A DNA stretch of 64,000 nucleotides, from positions 16,465,267-16,529,266 of the forward strand of contig CM053332.1 in NCBI GenBank assembly GCA_028583605.1. The letters run 5' to 3'. The position numbers were made by a program, and so were the translations under genes. The stretch comes from Dastarcus helophoroides (taxonomy: Eukaryota; Arthropoda; Insecta; Coleoptera; Bothrideridae). Position 1 is the first letter of the stretch; every line of letters begins with the position of its first letter. Below the pieces are notes generated by a model that ran no database searches, was not told where the DNA came from, and worked only from the letters and a program-made list of their open reading frames with translations. Positions 22,273 to 32,739 of the stretch are shown here, one piece after another.

Positions 22273-22285
22273 CTGCCTCCCCCTT
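22273..22285 (-). other. Polypurine tract
   Basis: AAGGGGGAGGCAG in element sense, directly adjoining the 3' LTR. This is the standard plus-strand primer position. Confidence 0.8.
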
Positions 22286-22378
22286 AGGAATAATCGTCCC
22301 GATCAGTTCCAATCAGTCACTTCGCCACTAAATTTGCATAGTCTGTTCAGGTGTACGCCTTTCATTTTACTCCTGGAG

Positions 22379-23650
22379 CTACGCTGGATCCTGTATACCA
22401 AATCGTTGATCCTCTTCAGCACTTTGTACAGCCCTTACCAAGCTGGCGTAAACTTCGGCGAAACTCCTTTCTTTCGCTGAGGGTTGTATAGCCAATTCAC
22501 CTTCACTGAAACCACCATGATTGGCATTCACGTCATACCTGGCCTTCATCCGGTCCGTCGCCAAGTTGATCTTTGTCCGCACCAGAGCATGCGTCTCCAA
22601 TATGGCTTTCCTCAAGTCGTCTACGAAACCCATCGTCTCCCTGGAGATCTTCCTTGGTGATCCAAACACCAAGTCACACGGAAGCCGCAGTTCCCTCCCG
22701 AAGATCACTTTTGCCGGAGTCTGACTTGTAGTTTCATGAGTTGCCGCTCGATAGGCCATCAGAAACAGTGGTAGATGTCGGTCCCAGTCTGTCTGATGTT
22801 TGGAAACGACCTTCGAAAGATGTTCCTCTAAGGTCCTGTTAAATCTCTCCACCATTCCATCAGACTGCGGATGAAGAGGTATTGTTCGAGTTTTCCTTAT
22901 TCCCAGAAGACGACACATCTCTTGGAAAACCCCCGATTCAAAGTCCCTTCCCTGGTCCGAGTGTAGTTCCAAGGGAACACCAAATCGACAGATGAAGTTG
23001 TCCACAAAAACTCTTGCGATTGTGGTAGCTTCCTGGTTCGGGATGGCATAAGCTTCAGGCCATTTACTGAAATAATCCATGACCACCAGGATGTACTTGT
23101 TGCCATCGTCTGAAGCTGGGAATGGTCCTGCCACATCGATTGCAATTCTTTCGAATGGAGCTCCCACATTGTATTGCTTCAGGTCCCCTTTTGTTCTTGT
23201 ACGAGGACCCTTGGATGCAGCGCAGGTGACAAATTTCCTACACCACCGCTCAACGTCCTCCCGGCAGTTAACCCAATAGAACCGTTTTCGTACCTTCTCC
23301 GGGGTCTTGTTCATCCCTAGATGTCCACCAGAAGTCCCATTGTGCACCTCCCACAAGACCTGTGGAATCTTCTCCTGAGGCACCACCAACTTCAAGTTGA
23401 CGCGCTTTCCATCCGCGATTTCCCATGCTATCTTCAGCACCCCGTCCTCTACCTGGAGGGATTTCCATTTGGCCCACGAATTCTTAAGAGCTGGACTTCT
23501 GTCGGAAACCTCTTGCCATTCAGGTCTATCTCCAGCTTCTTTCCATTCCAATATGGCTCCGATATCAGCGTCGCTCTTCTGTAGCTCCCGAAGACCTTCA
23601 ACAGTCCATTCGTCTTCTGGATGAACAGACGTTACCCTTATATTCACCAT
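22379..23650 (-). pseudogene. Integrase domain of pol
   Basis: A 423-codon open frame. It holds the HHCC zinc-binding region (VHNGTSGGHLGMNK through WCRKFVTCAASK) and the DDE core: Asp in AIDVAGPF, Asp in LHSDQGRDFES, Glu in DGMVERFNRTLEEH. The last part (after SEGELA) no longer resembles the family; the GPY/F-like C-terminal region is visible in another frame at about 22470-22300 and has a stop, so the true end is broken. Upstream it is separated from RNase H by about 50 bases. Integrase would insert the element cDNA. No envelope-like gene follows. Confidence 0.9.
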
Positions 23651-23701
23651 GTCCTCATGGTTCTCAACTCGTCTGCAGCATTTGCAATCCCCACAAGGTC
23701 T

Positions 23702-24052
23702 TCAGGACAAAGCATCAGCGTTGTTATGCTGTCGTCCCGGTCGATGATGCACCTTAAAGTGATACTGCTGGAGCCTTTCCAACCATCTAGCCGTCTGTCC
23801 CTCTGCGTTCTTCATTCGGAGTAACCAAGAAAGTGCCGAATGGTCTGTTCTGATGAGGAATTCTTGCCCGTACAAATACTTGTGAAAGTGTTCCACGTCC
23901 TTCACTATCGCAAGAAGTTCCTTCCTGGTGGTGCAATAGTTCCTCTCCGGCTTCGTCAGGATCTTGCTGTAATATTCGATTACTCTTTCTTCACCGCCTT
24001 GAACTTGGGACAGCACAGCTCCAATGCCGACGTTGCTGGCATCAGTGTCCAA
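23702..24052 (-). pseudogene. RNase H domain of pol
   Basis: Open 116-codon frame with the first catalytic Asp in MDTDASNVGIGAVLSQ, the conserved RKELLAIVKDVEHFHKYLYG, RTDHSALSWLL, and the distal RPGRQHNNADALS with the final Asp. Order and spacing fit the RNase HI-type domain of Ty3/gypsy elements. The frame is intact, but it is fused to a broken RT upstream, so it is listed as part of the pseudogene. Confidence 0.88.
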
Positions 24053-24059
24053 CAGAAAC

Positions 24060-25250
24060 TTACCTCAATCTGCTGAGGATAAGCCAAGATAGGGCTTGTG
24101 CAGTTTTCGGAAAGTAGTATCACAATCCGGAGTCCAGACATACGGCGTTCTTCCTTCCGTTAGTCGGTGTAATGGCGCAGCGAGGTTGGTGAAACCTTTC
24201 ACAATTCTTCTGTAGTAGGTGCATAACCCCAGGAAACTCCTCAGTTCATGTTTATCTTTGGGTCTTGACCAGTCAGGGATTGCTTGAGTCTTGCTGATAT
24301 TTGTTTTCACTCCTGCGGCTGATACAGTGTAGCCCTAAGAATTCTACTTTCCTTTGGAACAAAGAACACTTCTTCGGATTCAGCTTTAAGTTAGCTTGTT
24401 TTAATCTGTCGAAGACTTCTTGAAGATTTTCCAGATGTTCTTTAAAGCTCTTGCCCATCACCATAACAGTCATCTAAGTAAACCAAGCAAGTTTTCCAAC
24501 CTGAGTCCTCGAAGTACCAGTTCCATTAGACGTTCGAAGGTAGCCGGTGCGTTACATAGTCCAAAAGGCATAACCGGTGAACTGATATAATCCACTCTCA
24601 TATGAAAAGGCCGTATCCTCCTTGTCGTCGGGGTCTATGCTCACTTACCAATATCCACTTTTCAAGTCTAAAGTTGAAAACCAGGCAGACCCAGACAAGG
24701 TTGTTAAGGTGTCATCAATCCTTAGGCAAGGGGTAGCTTATCCTTTTTAGTGACGTCGTTTAATTTCCGGTAGTCGACACAGAATCTCTGTTGACCCGTC
24801 CTTCTTTGTAACCAAGACTAAAGGGGAAGACCATGGACTATTGGACTCGTCGATGACTTCATCCTTCATCATCTTCTTAACTAGTCCTGCGACTTCATCT
24901 TGCTTGGCTACCGGTAATCTTCTTCTGGGTTGATGAATAGGATGTTGCATCGCCGGTGTTGATTTTGTGTCGGACTACATCCGTCCTTCCTAGGTTTTGG
25001 TCCCCATCTGTAAAAGCATCGTGGTTTTTCCGCAGAAATGATTTAGCCAGAGCTGCTTCTTCCTTGGACAGGTGCTTCAAGTCCACTTCCAAATTGACTT
25101 GCCCAATCTTCGTTTCCTACACTGGCGCACATTTGTCATCCAAGGAGCTGATGGAGGCTACCGGGGTACAGACTGCCAGAGTACTACTACCCTTCTTGAT
25201 TGAGCGTGCTGTTGGGAACACGTTGGCAACTCTCACAGGTACCTTCTGAG
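24060..25250 (-). pseudogene. Reverse transcriptase domain of pol, frameshifted
   Basis: RT landmarks appear in order but in several frames. HKINTGDA is near 25092-24895. PWSSPLVLVTKKDGS lies at 24950-24747. The catalytic YLDD is at 24480-24469, with a frame change directly after it. LKLNPKKCSLFQRKVEFLGL lies at 24473-24273, and TQAIPDWSRPKDKHELRSFL then GLCTYYRRIVKGF at 24310-24065. These are the palm, catalytic and connection blocks of Ty3/gypsy RT. At least four breaks rule out a working enzyme. Confidence 0.85.
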
Positions 25251-25463
25251 ATGTTTTAACCACGGATCTCGCCACTAGTAAATTCTTGGAAATGTCATAA
25301 GTCGGTTCCACTAATCCAACGCAGCAGCCAAAATCTCCTTTCATCACAGCCATAACCGTCTTCTCACTGCTTCCCTGCACCACAGCTGTTTCGCAGGCAA
25401 ACAGTCTTACCTCCTTTGGGGTGTCCTTTGGTGTTGTCAGGACAAGCTCTTTATTTCCGATCC

Positions 25464-25859
25464 TTAAAATGGTTCTGCACTGGGTCGAAAGTAAAGCCGT
25501 GTTGTCTGACTACGTCCATCCCCAGAATCAGCTCGTCTTCGATATCTGCCGCCAACACCCGATGCAAAATTTCGCAGTTTCTCCAGACCAATTATGATGT
25601 CTGCCTCTCCTATAATTGGCGCAGTATCTCCCGTAACTGTTCTGAGGACCATTCTTTGCGACAGTACCTTCGGTTGCGACGGTAGGATCTTCCTTCGTGC
25701 CAAAGTAACCATGGCGCCTGTGTCCACTGTTGCCTGTACATTCCTTCCACCTACGCTGGCTGCCACCACAAAGCTTTCCATGGTCCTTTTTATCTGTTTG
25801 ATGGAAAGAGTTTTGGGGGCTCGTTGTTTGACACCAGCCAGTGAGTGTCCCCTTCCCAC
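25464..25859 (-). pseudogene. Retroviral-type aspartic protease domain of pol
   Basis: The open frame contains VDTGAMVTLARR, the active-site DTG(A) loop of retropepsins, preceded by the strand GGRNVQATVDTG. A downstream IIGEADIIIGLE fits the second conserved region; the frame then slips before the flap-to-end region is complete. It follows gag after about 10 bases, as usual for gag-pol elements. Released protease would process gag-pol. Confidence 0.8.
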
Positions 25860-25866
25860 TGGCTGA

Positions 25867-27316
25867 TTTTAGTTTTCCTGCTGTGGGGCTTGTCGACTTC
25901 TTAGGGCCGTCCTGCAGTCCTTCTTGAAGTGCCCCGGTTCGCCACAGTTGTAACACCGTGCTTCTGTTGGATCTGCCTTTAAGCATTCCCACCAGTTCTT
26001 GGATGTTCGATTTCATTTCCTTCATGTTAAAGCTCATTCTCCCGTCCATCTTCTTTAGGCTAGCGTTTATGTTCGCGTTCATCTCTTTTATGTTAGAGCT
26101 TATGTTCGCGAGATTAGGGTCATCTGTAACCTCTTCGATGTCGGACTTCCTTATGCCTGCGTGATGCCCCTGGCTCTGAAACCTTGTAAGCAACTTCAAC
26201 CTCCAAAGCTCTAATCAGTGCCTCCCTCGATGTTCGAACATTTGACAAGCGTATCACTCTCTGGACTTCAGGGTCTCTTATTCCTTCTATGAAGATTCTA
26301 ACTGCGTGAAGTTCCAGAAAGTCGGTTGGTGCTGTTGGATAGGCAATATACGCCAGTCTTCTCACGTCAGCCTCGAATTTTTGCAGGGTTTCGCCACTTT
26401 TCTGCCTTCTAACTAGCAGCTGTGACTGGAAAACTTGCTGCAAATGGTGGTTCCCCAAATCTCAGCTCTAAAGCCCTAACTAGATCTTCATAGTTGGCTT
26501 GTTCGTGGTCAGATAGAGTTCGGAGTAATTCCAGAGCATCTCCGCGCAGAGATACCACCAATGAGGTTGCCTTTGCTTCCTCCGTCCACCGATTGGCCTT
26601 AGCAGCAGCTTCGGACTGTTTTTCTGTAGGTCTGGAAGGATATTTTCCCATCATAGGTCGGAGGTTTCACCTTTTGGGAAGAAATGGCAGAAACACTTTC
26701 GGATTCATTTTGTGTGACTTGTCCACTTAGCAACTTCTTCACGTCATTTTCGATGTTGCTGATCTTCTTCTGTGTTGCATTTTCCAAATCAAGAAGTGTG
26801 CTGTTGAATTCTTCTTTGACTTCGTCAATCTCTTCTTGCATTTCTTCTCTCATTCCTGTAAATTGTTCTTTTATTTCTCCTTTCATTCCCGTAATTTGTT
26901 CTTTCATTTCTTCTCTCATTTTTGCACGTTTGCTAATAGACTATGCAATTCTTGTTTTTCTGGATTCCTTTTCTGATCTTCTTCTTGTTTTTCTTGTCGT
27001 CTTCGTTCTTCCTCCTGTTGTTTTTCTTGCCGTCGTCGTTCTTCCTCCTGTTCTTTTTCTTGTCGTCTTCGTTCTTCCTCCGGTTCTTTTTCTTGTCGTC
27101 TTCGTTCTTCCTCCTGTTCTTTTTCTTGTCGTCTTCGTTCTTCGTCTTGTCATCTTCGTTCTTCCTCCTATTCTTTTTCTTGTCGTCTTTGTTCTTCGTC
27201 TTGTCGTCTTCGTTCTTCCTCTTGTTCTTTTCTTGTCGTCTTTGTTCTTTCTCCTGTTCTTTTTCTTGTCGTCTTTCTTCTGCTTGTTTTTTAAACATTG
27301 CTAATAACGCTTGCAT
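25867..27316 (-). pseudogene. gag of the gypsy-type element, broken
   Basis: Starts at the ATG at 27316 (MQALLAMFKKQAEERRQEK), enters a run of about nine 11-residue repeats rich in Lys, Glu, Asp and Arg (NEDDKKKNRRK type, 33-bp period, 26985-27265), and hits TAG at 26935-26933. A coiled-coil piece follows in another frame from 26919 (MREEMKEQITG, then EEIDEVKEEFN). Capsid-like segments are at 26654-26409 (LVVSLRGDALELLRTL, then LRFGEP) and 26458-26120 (ESLQKFEADVRRL type). The CCHC zinc knuckle CYNCGEPGHFKKDC is at 25914-25955, followed by a TAA. At least three frame changes make this a pseudogene. Gag would package element RNA; the knuckle binds it. Confidence 0.85.
26985..27265 (-). repeat. 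33-bp tandem repeat within gag
   Basis: About eight to nine units of TCGTCTTCGTTCTTCCTCCT plus GTTCTTTTTCT on the plus strand. In the gag frame they give 11-residue charged repeats. Units differ by small in-frame losses and substitutions, as in a slippage-prone coding minisatellite. Confidence 0.85.
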
Positions 27317-27450
27317 TTAAAGCGTATTTGAATGTTCACGATTTTATTTGGCGCGCCTCGTATAACTATTTAACACTTTAAAACGTCCGAGATAAAGTCA
27401 ACCGCGGGAACACTTGGTTAATTTCTTTGTAATAACGCGCAATAAAAATT

Positions 27451-27465
27451 CCGCTTCTGACACCA
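27451..27465 (-). other. Primer-binding site, tRNA-Leu type
   Basis: TGGTGTCAGAAGCGG in element sense, starting two bases after the 5' LTR. It is complementary to a tRNA 3' end of the form ...CTTCTGACA plus CCA, the end that I know from cytosolic tRNA-Leu, with one likely mismatch. Confidence 0.7.
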
Positions 27466-27467
27466 GA

Positions 27468-27830
27468 TGTTACGGGCTTTATCGGTTCGATTGATTACAC
27501 GTGATGGATTATACCCACTTTATTACTGAACTCAACTTGGATCACCACAATTGAACAATTAACTCACTTATTATTGACTTCTACTAACTCACTAATTACA
27601 CCGACTCTAATTGACTGACTCGAGGAAAAGCTGACCGCCTTTTATAGTTTTGGCCCTCGGCTTCTAGAACTTTTCGGCAAATAAGGCTTATCGTTTGCCG
27701 AAATTTCTGGAACGCTTATCTGCCATTTGTTTCGTTATCGCGGCCGCTTTCCCCTTATCAGATCCTTCTAGAAACTTTTTTTATTTACTAAATTATACAA
27801 TTCTATTCCATCTATTTACTTTGCGTTACA
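27468..27830 (-). repeat. 5' LTR of the gypsy-type element
   Basis: 363 bp. On the plus strand it begins TGTTACGGGC and ends GCGTTACA; in element sense this is TGTAACGC...CCCGTAACA, with the usual TG...CA ends. It adjoins the PBS on the inner side and, on the outer side, a non-LTR reverse transcriptase fragment. Confidence 0.93.
27639..27646 (-). promoter_or_regulatory. TATA box of the 5' LTR
   Basis: TATAAAAG in element sense, in the middle of the LTR and followed by GC-richer GCGGTCAGC. This is the expected place for the RNA polymerase II promoter of the element. Confidence 0.6.
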
Positions 27831-27931
27831 ATATCGTCAGTGTGTAACAGAAATAAAGTAGGAGACAGAACAGACCCCCGAGGCACCCCTGCGTTAATAG
27901 CAAATGTCTCGGATGAGATGCCATCTATTAT
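27831..27931 (-). pseudogene. Non-LTR retrotransposon reverse transcriptase fragment
   Basis: Minus-strand reading is open for about 33 codons: DGISSETFAINAGVPRGSVL, then SPTLFLLHTDDI. The block INAGVP-GSVLSPTLF is the conserved RT motif that precedes the YxDD box in Jockey/I-type LINEs. The fragment is cut at the outer edge of the 5' LTR and merges into repeat R on the other side. Confidence 0.8.
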
Positions 27932-28190
27932 ATGTGAGCGATTTTAGAGGAAAAATTAAGGTTTCGCGTGACCATAACGCTGATCTGTGTTACCAACATG
28001 CTTTAATGTTAACAGCATTAATTAGCAATTAAATATCATGAAGTTGTGATAAAAATGGGAAAAATATGTATATAGAAAAGAAACTTGTATTACTGAAGCA
28101 GTTTATAAGTAAACATTAAGTCAAACTAACCTAACCTCTAATGCCAATTAATCTCGATCTAAACAAGGTAAACAAAGTACATGATTATTA
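27932..28190 (+). repeat. Dispersed repeat R, copy 2 (right flank of the LTR element)
   Basis: Same orientation and nearly the same extent as copy 1 at 21638-21898, including TGTGAGCGATTTTAGAGG, GTTTCGCGTGACCATAACGC, GAAGTTGTGATAAAAATGGG and CTAAACAAGGTAAACAAAGT. Confidence 0.8.
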
Positions 28191-29790
28191 CTTTAATTTG
28201 GATCTATTTAAAATCTTTTATTTTTTCTTTAAACTTTTGTCTTTTTTTGAAAATTTCGACTTTCTTTTCAGACTTTTATTTTTAAATTGTCTGATTATTC
28301 GAAAATTTTATTCTTTAAAATGTCTGATTTTTCGAAAATTTTATTTTTTAAATTGTCGGATTTTGCGAAAATTTTATTTTTAAATTATCTGATTTTTCGA
28401 AAAATTTTGACTTGCAAATTTTGATATTTTTCAGATCTCTATAATTTTTCAAAATGTGGCCTTTGTTGAAATTCTCGACTATGTTTCAAAATTTAGACCT
28501 TTTTTGAAAATGTTCTTTTTCCAAATTTTATTTTTTTTTAATTTCACCTTTTTAAATAATTTTTAAAATTACGATGTTTATCAAAATTTCTAGTTTTCTG
28601 AACATTTTGACACTTTCTTTAATCTGTTGTCTTATTTTGAAAATCCGAACTTCTTTTCAAAATTTCATTTTTTAAATTACCTGATTTGTCATAAATGCTG
28701 AATTTTGATATTTTTTAAATCTTAACATTTTTTCAAAATGCGGCCTTTGTTGAAATTCTCAACTGTGTTTCAAAATTTCAACTTTCTTGAAAATTTTCTC
28801 CTTTTTCAAAATGTCTGGTTTTTTGAGAATTTCGACTTTTTCGTTAAAATATTGTCTTTATTTTTGGAAAACTTGACTTTTCGAAATTTCAGTTTTTAAA
28901 TTATCTGATTTTTCCAAAAATTTTGACTCTTTCAAAATTTTTTTTTTAATTTCAACGTTTTTAAAAATTTCAAAATTTCGATGTTATCAAAATTTCTAGT
29001 TTTTTTGAAAATTTCGACTTTTTCTTCAATTTTTTGTCCTATTTTGAAAATCTTTTTCATCAAACTATTGTCTTTATTTTTGAAATTGTTGACTTTCTTT
29101 TCAAAATTTCATTTTTTAAATTACCTCATTTTTCGTAAATGTTGACTTTTGAAAGTTTTGACTTTTGAAAATTTTATTTTTCAAATCTTAACGTTTTTTC
29201 AAAATGTGGCCTTTGTTAAAATTGTGGACTGTTTCAAAATTTCGACTTTTTGTCTATTATATGCTCTATTTCTAAATTTTATTTTTTTTTTGAATTTCAA
29301 CTTATTCAAAATTTCGATATTTTTCAAAATCTTCAGTTTTTTGAGATTTTCGACCTTTTTGTCAAACTATTGTCTTTATTTGTGGAAATCTTGACTTTTC
29401 AAAATTTTATTTTTTAAGTTATCTAATTATTCAAAAAATTTTCACTTGAAAATTTTAATATTTTTCAGATCTCGATAATTTTTCAAAATGTGTCCTTTGT
29501 TGAAATTCTCGACTACGTTTCAAAATTTCGACTTTGAAAATGTTCTCCTATTTCCAAATTTTATTTTTTCTAATTTCCACTTTTTCAAAATTTCGATATT
29601 TTTCAAAATGTCTGGTTTTTTGAGAATTTCGACTTTTTCGTCAAACTATTGTCTTTATTTTTGAAAATCTTGACTTTTCAAAATTTCTTTTCTAATTTTT
29701 CAAGAAATTTTGACTTGCAAATTTTGATATTTTTTAAATCTCGACATTTTTTCAAAATGTTGACTTTTTTTTGAAAATGTTCTCCTCCGT
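28191..29790 (-). repeat. AT-rich degenerate satellite, T-rich strand
   Basis: The same satellite family as at 61-1380 and 14280-17900 but in reverse orientation (TTTTGAAAATTTCGACTTTT type). The Phe-rich plus frames at 28141-28383 and 29149-29394 are compositional. Confidence 0.8.
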
Positions 29791-29791
29791 C

Positions 29792-29928
29792 ACGCGACGT
29801 TAGCGTGGTGGTGACGCGACGTTTGCGTGGTGGTAACGCAACGTTATCGTGGTGGTAACGCAACGTTAGCGTGATGGAACGCCACGTTAGCGTGATGGTG
29901 ACGTTACGTTGGCGTGATGGTAACGCGA
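29792..29928 (+). repeat. 22-bp CpG-rich minisatellite, 6 copies
   Basis: Units of the form ACGCGACGTTAGCGTGGTGG plus TG or TA repeat every 22 bp (one unit 21 bp). They are CpG-dense in an AT-rich setting. Reverse-complemented, the unit matches the ACCATCACGCTAA...GCGTTA piece of repeat R (about 21676-21710), so the array looks like an expansion of part of that repeat. Confidence 0.9.
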
Positions 29929-31865
29929 AACGCTCAAAAAACGCTAAATGAAGTTTTTACTTAAAAAATACTTTGAAAAAAATATTCGCCTATTAACATT
30001 GGAAGTTGAGTTCAATTCGAGACAGCTAATTGTTGGATCGTGAATTATTTATTTCAATCGTCAATTTAGACGTGTGCAAGTTTTCTAATTAATATAAAAC
30101 ATAAAAACTGTGAATAGAACAATTTCTTTTGAAAGTTGTCTATTATTAAAATGTAAGGTGTGGTTAATTTGCACCGCTTTTTATTTTCGATTCAAATTCG
30201 AAGTCTGGTTATACTAACGACCTTTCTTATGCAACCAAACTTAATTTTTATAAATAGTATGCTTCATAATATAAAAGATACATTTCTTATTTCATTCCAG
30301 TCACGTATACTCTGTTTGTAAGCAGGTCTAACAAATAAGGTGTAAATAATTAGCAAATTACGTCACTCAGCTAAAACTTTCATGCTTTTTTTCAGAATGA
30401 ATCCTCTGTATTAAACAGTTATTGTCATCAGCTGTGTGCGATATGTTTACTGTGTGTCTCACCTCAATTAATGAAACATGTAAATTTTACCGGGGGAGAT
30501 AACGATAATGAACTTTTTTAATATATTCAATGTTATCTCTAAGCTCTTCAAAATTTTTCCGCACTCGATCATTGGTTTTTTCGCGAAACGCATCCGATAG
30601 TGACCAGTGTTTGTGAAGAATTGAATTCTGTGGCGCAAATTGTCAAAAAGTGTTAAACGAAGTGTCACATTTGAAACCCCGATAAACGTCGATTATTATC
30701 GCGCAGCTGATAAAGCTTCAGTGAGCCAAAGTTCCAAGCGAAAACACCATAGGAAATATCGGTGTACTTGTCCTCCCTTTTTGCGTAAGTTTGGAAAATA
30801 ATGTTTGCCAAAATTTCTATCCTAAGCTAATTCTGACATATTCTCTTTAACTTCTTGTTTCATTTAACTACGAAAGTTGGTGTTTGTTCCCATTTTATTA
30901 TTGTCGTAGTTATTATCAATGGTTGGCCATGACAAACGTCTGAATCGTGTTTTTCAAAGTTTGACTGCCTTTAAAAGTTCGCCTGCCTTTGATAAAAGTT
31001 TCCCATCTGTTGTCCATTACTTCGGTGCTTGTGCTATTTTCTGTTAGTTTCTCTTCGTCTGTTCCTCGGATATCTAATATTTGGCATTGTCTAATCGCCT
31101 TTGGAAAATGGTGCTATTTGCTAGTTTTGCCCTCATCAGTGTCTCTCATTTATCAACATTAATTTGTCTTTAATGACCATCTCTAAATCACCATGTTTTG
31201 TACATTAATAATCACCCACGTTACCTGCCATTGCATTCCGTATCTTCAATCAAGTCAACACTTGGGCAACCCCTAATAAACTGGGTATTTTTAGATCCAA
31301 CAATCATAACTTCCCGTAGTGCGTGAAAGAAGCCACCGACCCGACGGCCAGAATTACCCAAAAACTCAGTCCATTTAGAAATCCCGATAGGTTGACAAGT
31401 TGGCTGGCGTCCAACAGTTGTTTAGTAACACACGACGCCTTTAACATCGTCGATCAGTGAATGAACATTTGGCTCTAAAGAGTCTTCGGTGTTTAGTGCA
31501 AGCGTGGGAAATACAGTGAGAACGACAACCTGAAAAATCAACGAAAATAAATGTGAACAGTTATGGTGCAAATTTTGGGATACCATGTTTAAAGCAGGGG
31601 TGTACTGGCCCCGAGTAGACAGGAGGGATGAAACGAGCGCAGGGCCGGCCCAGAGTCAGGGCCGGCAAGTCGGTTAATATACAAGATTGGGAGAAGCAAA
31701 GCGAACTGCTTTCGAACTGGAACAATGGTACGCATCCGCTTTATTTGTAACTGCTTGACAGCTTTAACTTTTAAGGTTATATAACATCGAGATCACGAAG
31801 TAAGCGGTTTATTGTCTCATTTGCTAGTCCGTCTGCTCTTAAATCTTCTTTTTTTTTGGCGCAAC
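29929..31865. other. Unique intronic sequence with possible element ends
   Basis: Ordinary-complexity DNA. At 31640-31672 CAGGGCCGGCCCAGAG is followed by CAGGGCCGGCAAG, resembling the GC-rich termini of some hAT-type DNA elements. The 66-codon minus frame at 30468-30668 has no motif. No exon with convincing splice signals was found. Confidence 0.4.
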
Positions 31866-32066
31866 GGACTGGTCCTTGGTTATTTTCAAAATTTGAAATA
31901 CAAATCTTGTCCCCTGAAACCAAGAAAGATTAAAAAACACAACAAAGTTTGAGAGATAGTCTATCTCTCTAAATATGATAGCTTGGCTATCGAAACGCGT
32001 TAGAGCAACCTTTGTTGTGTTTTTTAATCTTTCTTGGTTTCAGGGAACAAGATTTGTATTTCAACT
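31866..32066. repeat. Hairpin-bearing dispersed repeat, copy H (head-to-head pair)
   Basis: A minus-oriented arm from AACGGACTGGTCCTTGGTTA to CACAACAAAG, a palindromic centre GAGAGATAGTCTATCTCTC, then a plus-oriented arm with intact hairpin (TGATAGCTTGGCTATCGAAA) ending in TTGTATTTCAAC. The outer left end is preceded by T9 (A9 in element sense). Confidence 0.85.
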
Positions 32067-32739
32067 TTTTAAAATCTTTTTTCTTTAAAATATCACTTTT
32101 TGAAAACATCGATTTCTTTGAAAATTTCCACTTTTTCTGAAAAATCGAGTTTGTGAAAAATTTGCCCTTTAAAAATTTCAATATTTTTTGGAAATTTAAA
32201 CCATTCAATGTAGACTGTCCAAAATTTAGAAATCCCAAAAATTTAGGTTTTCTTTTGAAAATCTCTACTTTGGTAATTTCGACTTTTTCGAAATTTCAAA
32301 TCATTTCAAAGCTTTCGTATGTTTCCAAGTTTTTTACTTTTTTTGAAAATGTCGACATATTTCGATTTAAACGTTTTGACTTTTTGCAAAATTTCGGTTT
32401 TTTGTTGAAATTTTCTCCTTTTTTTTGAAAATGTCGAGTGTTTTCTTACCTTTATTCCAAAACTTCTTTCGAAATTTCAGCTTCATTACTAAATGTTGTG
32501 AATGTTTCGACTTTTTTTTTTTAATTACGACCTTCTTTTAAGTTTTCGAATTATTTTTTGAAAACTCCGATTTTGCAAAGTTGTTTTTTTTAAATTACCA
32601 AGATTTTTTTGAAATTTTTATTTTTTAAAACTTTTCGACTATCCTTTGTAACATCAACTCTTTTTTTTTTAATTTCAAATATTTCCCAAAATTTCAAATT
32701 TTTTTATTACTTTTCATTTTTTCTAAATTTCGACTTTTT

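Larger units (their letters stand above)
21900..27830 (-). mobile_element. Ty3/gypsy-type LTR retrotransposon, decayed
   Basis: Complete outline of an LTR retrotransposon read on the minus strand: 5' LTR (27468-27830), PBS, gag, protease, reverse transcriptase, RNase H, integrase, polypurine tract, 3' LTR (21900-22272). The order RT-RH-IN places it in the Ty3/gypsy group. No envelope-like frame exists between the end of integrase and the 3' LTR. Gag and the protease-RT part are broken by several frameshifts and stops, while the RNase H frame and most of integrase remain open. The LTRs differ at about 20 sites by my hand alignment plus several indels, so the insertion is not recent. It lies in the large milton intron, antisense to the gene. 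Confidence 0.93.

Noticed and set aside
22300..22378. Envelope-like gene after integrase
   Set aside because: There is less than 110 bp between the end of the integrase frame and the 3' LTR.
26684..27304. 206-codon hydrophobic plus-strand frame
   Set aside because: Exact antisense of the charged gag repeat; gag on the minus strand explains the open frame.
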